Positions 61,817-64,000 of a DNA stretch of 64,000 nucleotides are shown one piece after another. The notes below the pieces were generated by a model. The model saw only the letters and a program-made list of their open reading frames with translations, searched no databases and had not been told where the DNA came from. Position 1 is the first letter of the stretch. The number at the start of each line of letters is the position of its first letter. Origin of the DNA: Ochrobactrum vermis (lineage in GTDB: Bacteria > Pseudomonadota > Alphaproteobacteria > Rhizobiales > Rhizobiaceae); contig NZ_PCOC01000002.1 of NCBI RefSeq assembly GCF_002975205.1, positions 945,001 to 1,009,000 on the forward strand, read 5' to 3'. Both the position numbers and the translations under genes were made by a program.

Positions 61817-64000
61817 TTATTCGGGTTTACCGTATCCGCCGCCGGTGGGTGTGATGACGGTGAAGGCTTCGCCCGCTTCCAGAACGGTCTGGTCGCAATT
61901 GCCAAGCACGTCGATGGAACCGTCCTTGCGGCGCACTTCGTTGCGGCCGGTCTGACCGGCTTCGCCGCCTTCCAGACCGAAAGGCGCCACGCGGCGATGA
62001 CCGGAGAGAATGGCGAATTCCAGCGTCTTCAGCGCGCGGATCGTGCGCTTGGTGCCGTCGCCCGCATGCCATTTTCCCTTGCCGCCGGAGTCTTTTCTGA
62101 CGTGGAAATCTTCCAGCAAAACCGGGAAGCGGGTTTCCAGAATTTCCGGGTCGGTCAGGCGCGAATTGGTCATATGGGTGTGTACGGCATCAGTGCCGTT
62201 GAAACCGGGACCGGCGGGCGCGCCGGAACAAATGGTTTCGTAATACTGATATTCGTCATTGCCGAACGTCAGATTGTTCATCGTGCCCTGCGCTGCGGCC
62301 ATGGCCTTGGTCGCGCCGAACAGGCAGTTGGTGACAGCCTGACTGACCTCGACATTGCCTGCCACGACTGCCGCCGGATATTGCGGCGAGAGCATCGAGC
62401 CTTCCGGCACAACGATCCTGATCGGTCGCAGGCAGCCTGCATTCATCGGAATATCGCCCTCGACCAGCACGCGGAATACATAAAGCACAGCCGCGCGGGT
62501 GACGGGTTCCGGCGCATTGAAATTGTCGGAACGCTGTTCCGACGTGCCGGTGAAATCGACCGTCGCTTCGCGCTTTTCCTTGTCGATGGTGACGCGCACC
62601 TCGATCTGGCAACCCTGGTCCATCTCATAGGTGAAATGGCCGTTGGGCAGCTTGTCGAGCACGCGACGCACGCTTTCGGCGGCATTGTCCTGAACATGGC
62701 CCATATAGGCTTTCACGACATCTTCGCCGAAAAGACCGATCATCTTTTTCAGCTCGGCCACGCCCTTTTCGTTGGCGGCGATCTGCGCCTTCAGGTCATT
62801 GACGTTCTGCGTCAGGTTGCGGACAGGATAGGTGGCGCCAGTCAGCAGAGCGGCGAGCGCCTCCTCGCGGAATGTGCCACGATCGACCAGCTTGAAATTG
62901 TCGATATAGACGCCTTCCTGCTCGATATTGACCGCAAGCGGCGACATGGAGCCCGGCGCGATGCCGCCAATATCCGCATGGTGACCACGGCTTGCCACCC
63001 AGAAGCGGATTTCACGATTGTCGTCATCGAAAACCGGTGTGCAGACGGTGAGGTCGGGTAGGTGAGTACCGCCATTATAAGGCGCGTTGATGAGGAACAC
63101 ATCGCCCGGCTTGATGGCGCTGTTTTCCCGGATGGCGGTGGCGACCGATGCATCCATGGAGCCCAGATGCACCGGCATATGCGGTGCATTGGCGACAAGA
63201 TTGCCTGCGGCGTCGAAAACCGCGCAAGAAAAGTCGAGGCGCTCCTTGATATTCACCGAATAGGCGGTGTTCTGAAGCGTCACGCCCATCTGCTCCGCAA
63301 TGGACATGAAGAGATTGTTGAAAATCTCCAGCATGACCGGATCGGCTTCCGTTCCGATGGCCGTGCGCACAGGCAGCGCCTTGATGCGCGTCAGCACCAC
63401 ATGGTCATGCGTGGTTAAGCGGGCCTGCCAGCCATCTTCGATGACGATGGTCTGGTTTTTCTCAATGATGATCGCTGGGCCGGTGACGGTCTGGCCGCGC
63501 TGCATCTGTTCGCGCAAGACAACGCCCGCATCGTGCAACTCGCCCTGCGAGAAGAAGCGGGTTCGTTTGGCGGATTCCGCTTCCAGATCGCTGTCGAGCG
63601 ATTGGGCGCTTTCGGTTTCGCCCGCGCCACCGCCCACGGCTTCGGCTTCCACAGCATCGATAACGAGAGCCTTGTTTTCCGCAATGAAGCCGAAACGGCG
63701 CTTGTGCGCCGCCTCGAACTCGGCGCGAAGACGGTCGGCATTGTCCTCAGCAGGGAAGGTGGCTTCTATGGAGAGCACGGTGTCGGTGCCCGCATAGCGG
63801 ATGTGGGCGCGCAGATGACGTTGCACGGCTGCGGCCTCAGTGCCTTGAGCCAGAAGTTCGGCCACGCATTCCTGCGCCAATTCTTCGCCCAGCTCCTTCA
63901 GTGCTTCCGGCGCTGCCGGATCGAGCGCGACGCCCAGCGCCTTTTGACGCGTGGCGCGAATATCGGCCAGGCCCATGCCATAGGCGGACAGCAGGCCGGA
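61817..64000 (-). CDS. 5-oxoprolinase (ATP-hydrolysing), HyuA/HyuB fused, 5' end outside window
   Basis: The frame is open to the window edge; ~727 residues are visible. The right-hand part (LLSAYGMGLADIR, IEATFPAEDN, GPAIIIEKNQTIVIEDGW) is the C-terminal end of the HyuA/actin-like half. From ~residue 225 (DPVMLEIFNNLFMSIAEQMG) the HyuB half follows to the end (HTHMTNSRLTDPEILETRFP, GGGYGKP). The fused order matches 5-oxoprolinase, which opens 5-oxoproline to glutamate with ATP. A fused hydantoinase cannot be excluded without the N-terminus. Confidence 0.9.
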   Translation of the reverse strand, partial: SGLLSAYGMGLADIRATRQKALGVALDPAAPEALKELGEELAQECVAELLAQGTEAAAVQRHLRAHIRYAGTDTVLSIEATFPAEDNADRLRAEFEAAHKRRFGFIAENKALVIDAVEAEAVGGGAGETESAQSLDSDLEAESAKRTRFFSQGELHDAGVVLREQMQRGQTVTGPAIIIEKNQTIVIEDGWQARLTTHDHVVLTRIKALPVRTAIGTEADPVMLEIFNNLFMSIAEQMGVTLQNTAYSVNIKERLDFSCAVFDAAGNLVANAPHMPVHLGSMDASVATAIRENSAIKPGDVFLINAPYNGGTHLPDLTVCTPVFDDDNREIRFWVASRGHHADIGGIAPGSMSPLAVNIEQEGVYIDNFKLVDRGTFREEALAALLTGATYPVRNLTQNVNDLKAQIAANEKGVAELKKMIGLFGEDVVKAYMGHVQDNAAESVRRVLDKLPNGHFTYEMDQGCQIEVRVTIDKEKREATVDFTGTSEQRSDNFNAPEPVTRAAVLYVFRVLVEGDIPMNAGCLRPIRIVVPEGSMLSPQYPAAVVAGNVEVSQAVTNCLFGATKAMAAAQGTMNNLTFGNDEYQYYETICSGAPAGPGFNGTDAVHTHMTNSRLTDPEILETRFPVLLEDFHVRKDSGGKGKWHAGDGTKRTIRALKTLEFAILSGHRRVAPFGLEGGEAGQTGRNEVRRKDGSIDVLGNCDQTVLEAGEAFTVITPTGGGYGKPE

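Noticed and set aside
61682..63061. 459-codon plus-strand open frame opposite the 5-oxoprolinase
   Set aside because: Antisense of conserved HyuB motifs; no ribosome-binding site or recognisable domain.
1..64000. Mobile elements, phage genes, CRISPR arrays, toxin-antitoxin pairs, tRNA or rRNA genes
   Set aside because: Looked for and not found: no transposase or integrase motifs, no regular spacer-repeat array and no tRNA-like cloverleaf noticed in the gaps. A dedicated tRNA scan was not possible.

Overview
The window is about 64 kb of alphaproteobacterial (Brucellaceae) DNA with almost no gene-free space. The best taxonomic clue is a type II lumazine synthase at 48941-49420. From memory it is close to, but not identical with, the Brucella protein BLS/RibH2. 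Together with the neighbouring sodC, ahpCD, iol and efe gene sets this suggests an Ochrobactrum/Brucella-type secondary chromosome. I see no insertion sequence, prophage, integrase, CRISPR array, tRNA or rRNA. The region is metabolic and transport-oriented.

Layout. 1-3811: elemental/ferrous iron import (partial efeU, efeO, efeB) plus a second imelysin-type efeM. 3849-13081: a LacI regulator divergent from a seven-gene sorbitol/mannitol operon (ABC transporter, short-chain polyol dehydrogenase, zinc dehydrogenase, mannitol 2-dehydrogenase). 13089-17429: Lrp-type regulator divergent from bifunctional putA. 17660-22971: an AfuABC-like ABC importer with an inositol-monophosphatase-family phosphatase, which may import and dephosphorylate an organic phosphate. 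22997-31096: a Nudix hydrolase and a myo-inositol catabolic cluster (iolB, iolE, iolD, iolC fused to DUF2090, RpiR-type iolR, divergent iolG). 31138-32217: a DUF1612-like protein that I read as a catalytically dead Fic-fold regulator. 32214-34445: an OxyR-like LysR gene divergent from ahpC-ahpD. 34520-38780: an MHS-family transporter, a small His/Met-rich exported protein, a Tat-exported multicopper oxidase and periplasmic Cu,Zn-SOD. 38795-44306: an FAD amino-acid oxidase-like gene divergent from a ferric iron ABC importer. 44466-49420: MHYT-GGDEF-EAL signalling protein, small membrane protein, BLH/DUF442 phosphatase-like protein, fdhD, and ribH2 under an FMN riboswitch. 50258-54688: GtsABCD-like glucose/mannose importer. 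54823-58922: a 33-residue membrane protein, an EmrB-type efflux pump, rlmE and ppx/gppA. 59145-64000: a polar amino acid (cystine-like) ABC importer and a truncated 5-oxoprolinase.

Themes. Five complete ABC importers feed carbon, nitrogen and iron metabolism, and each one has a hairpin directly after its binding-protein gene. The oxidative-stress and metal genes (efeB, ahpCD, multicopper oxidase, sodC) fit a host- or soil-associated aerobe. The regulatory DNA is informative: an intact-looking 37-bp OxyR-type operator, a shared AAAATGGAATA motif in both iol promoters, palindromes in the polyol and put promoters, an RFN element, and three GTAAC units at exact 10-bp spacing upstream of the 33-residue gene. 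The most novel items are the pseudo-Fic protein, the single-cysteine OxyR, the tiny membrane protein and the phosphatase-linked ABC transporter.
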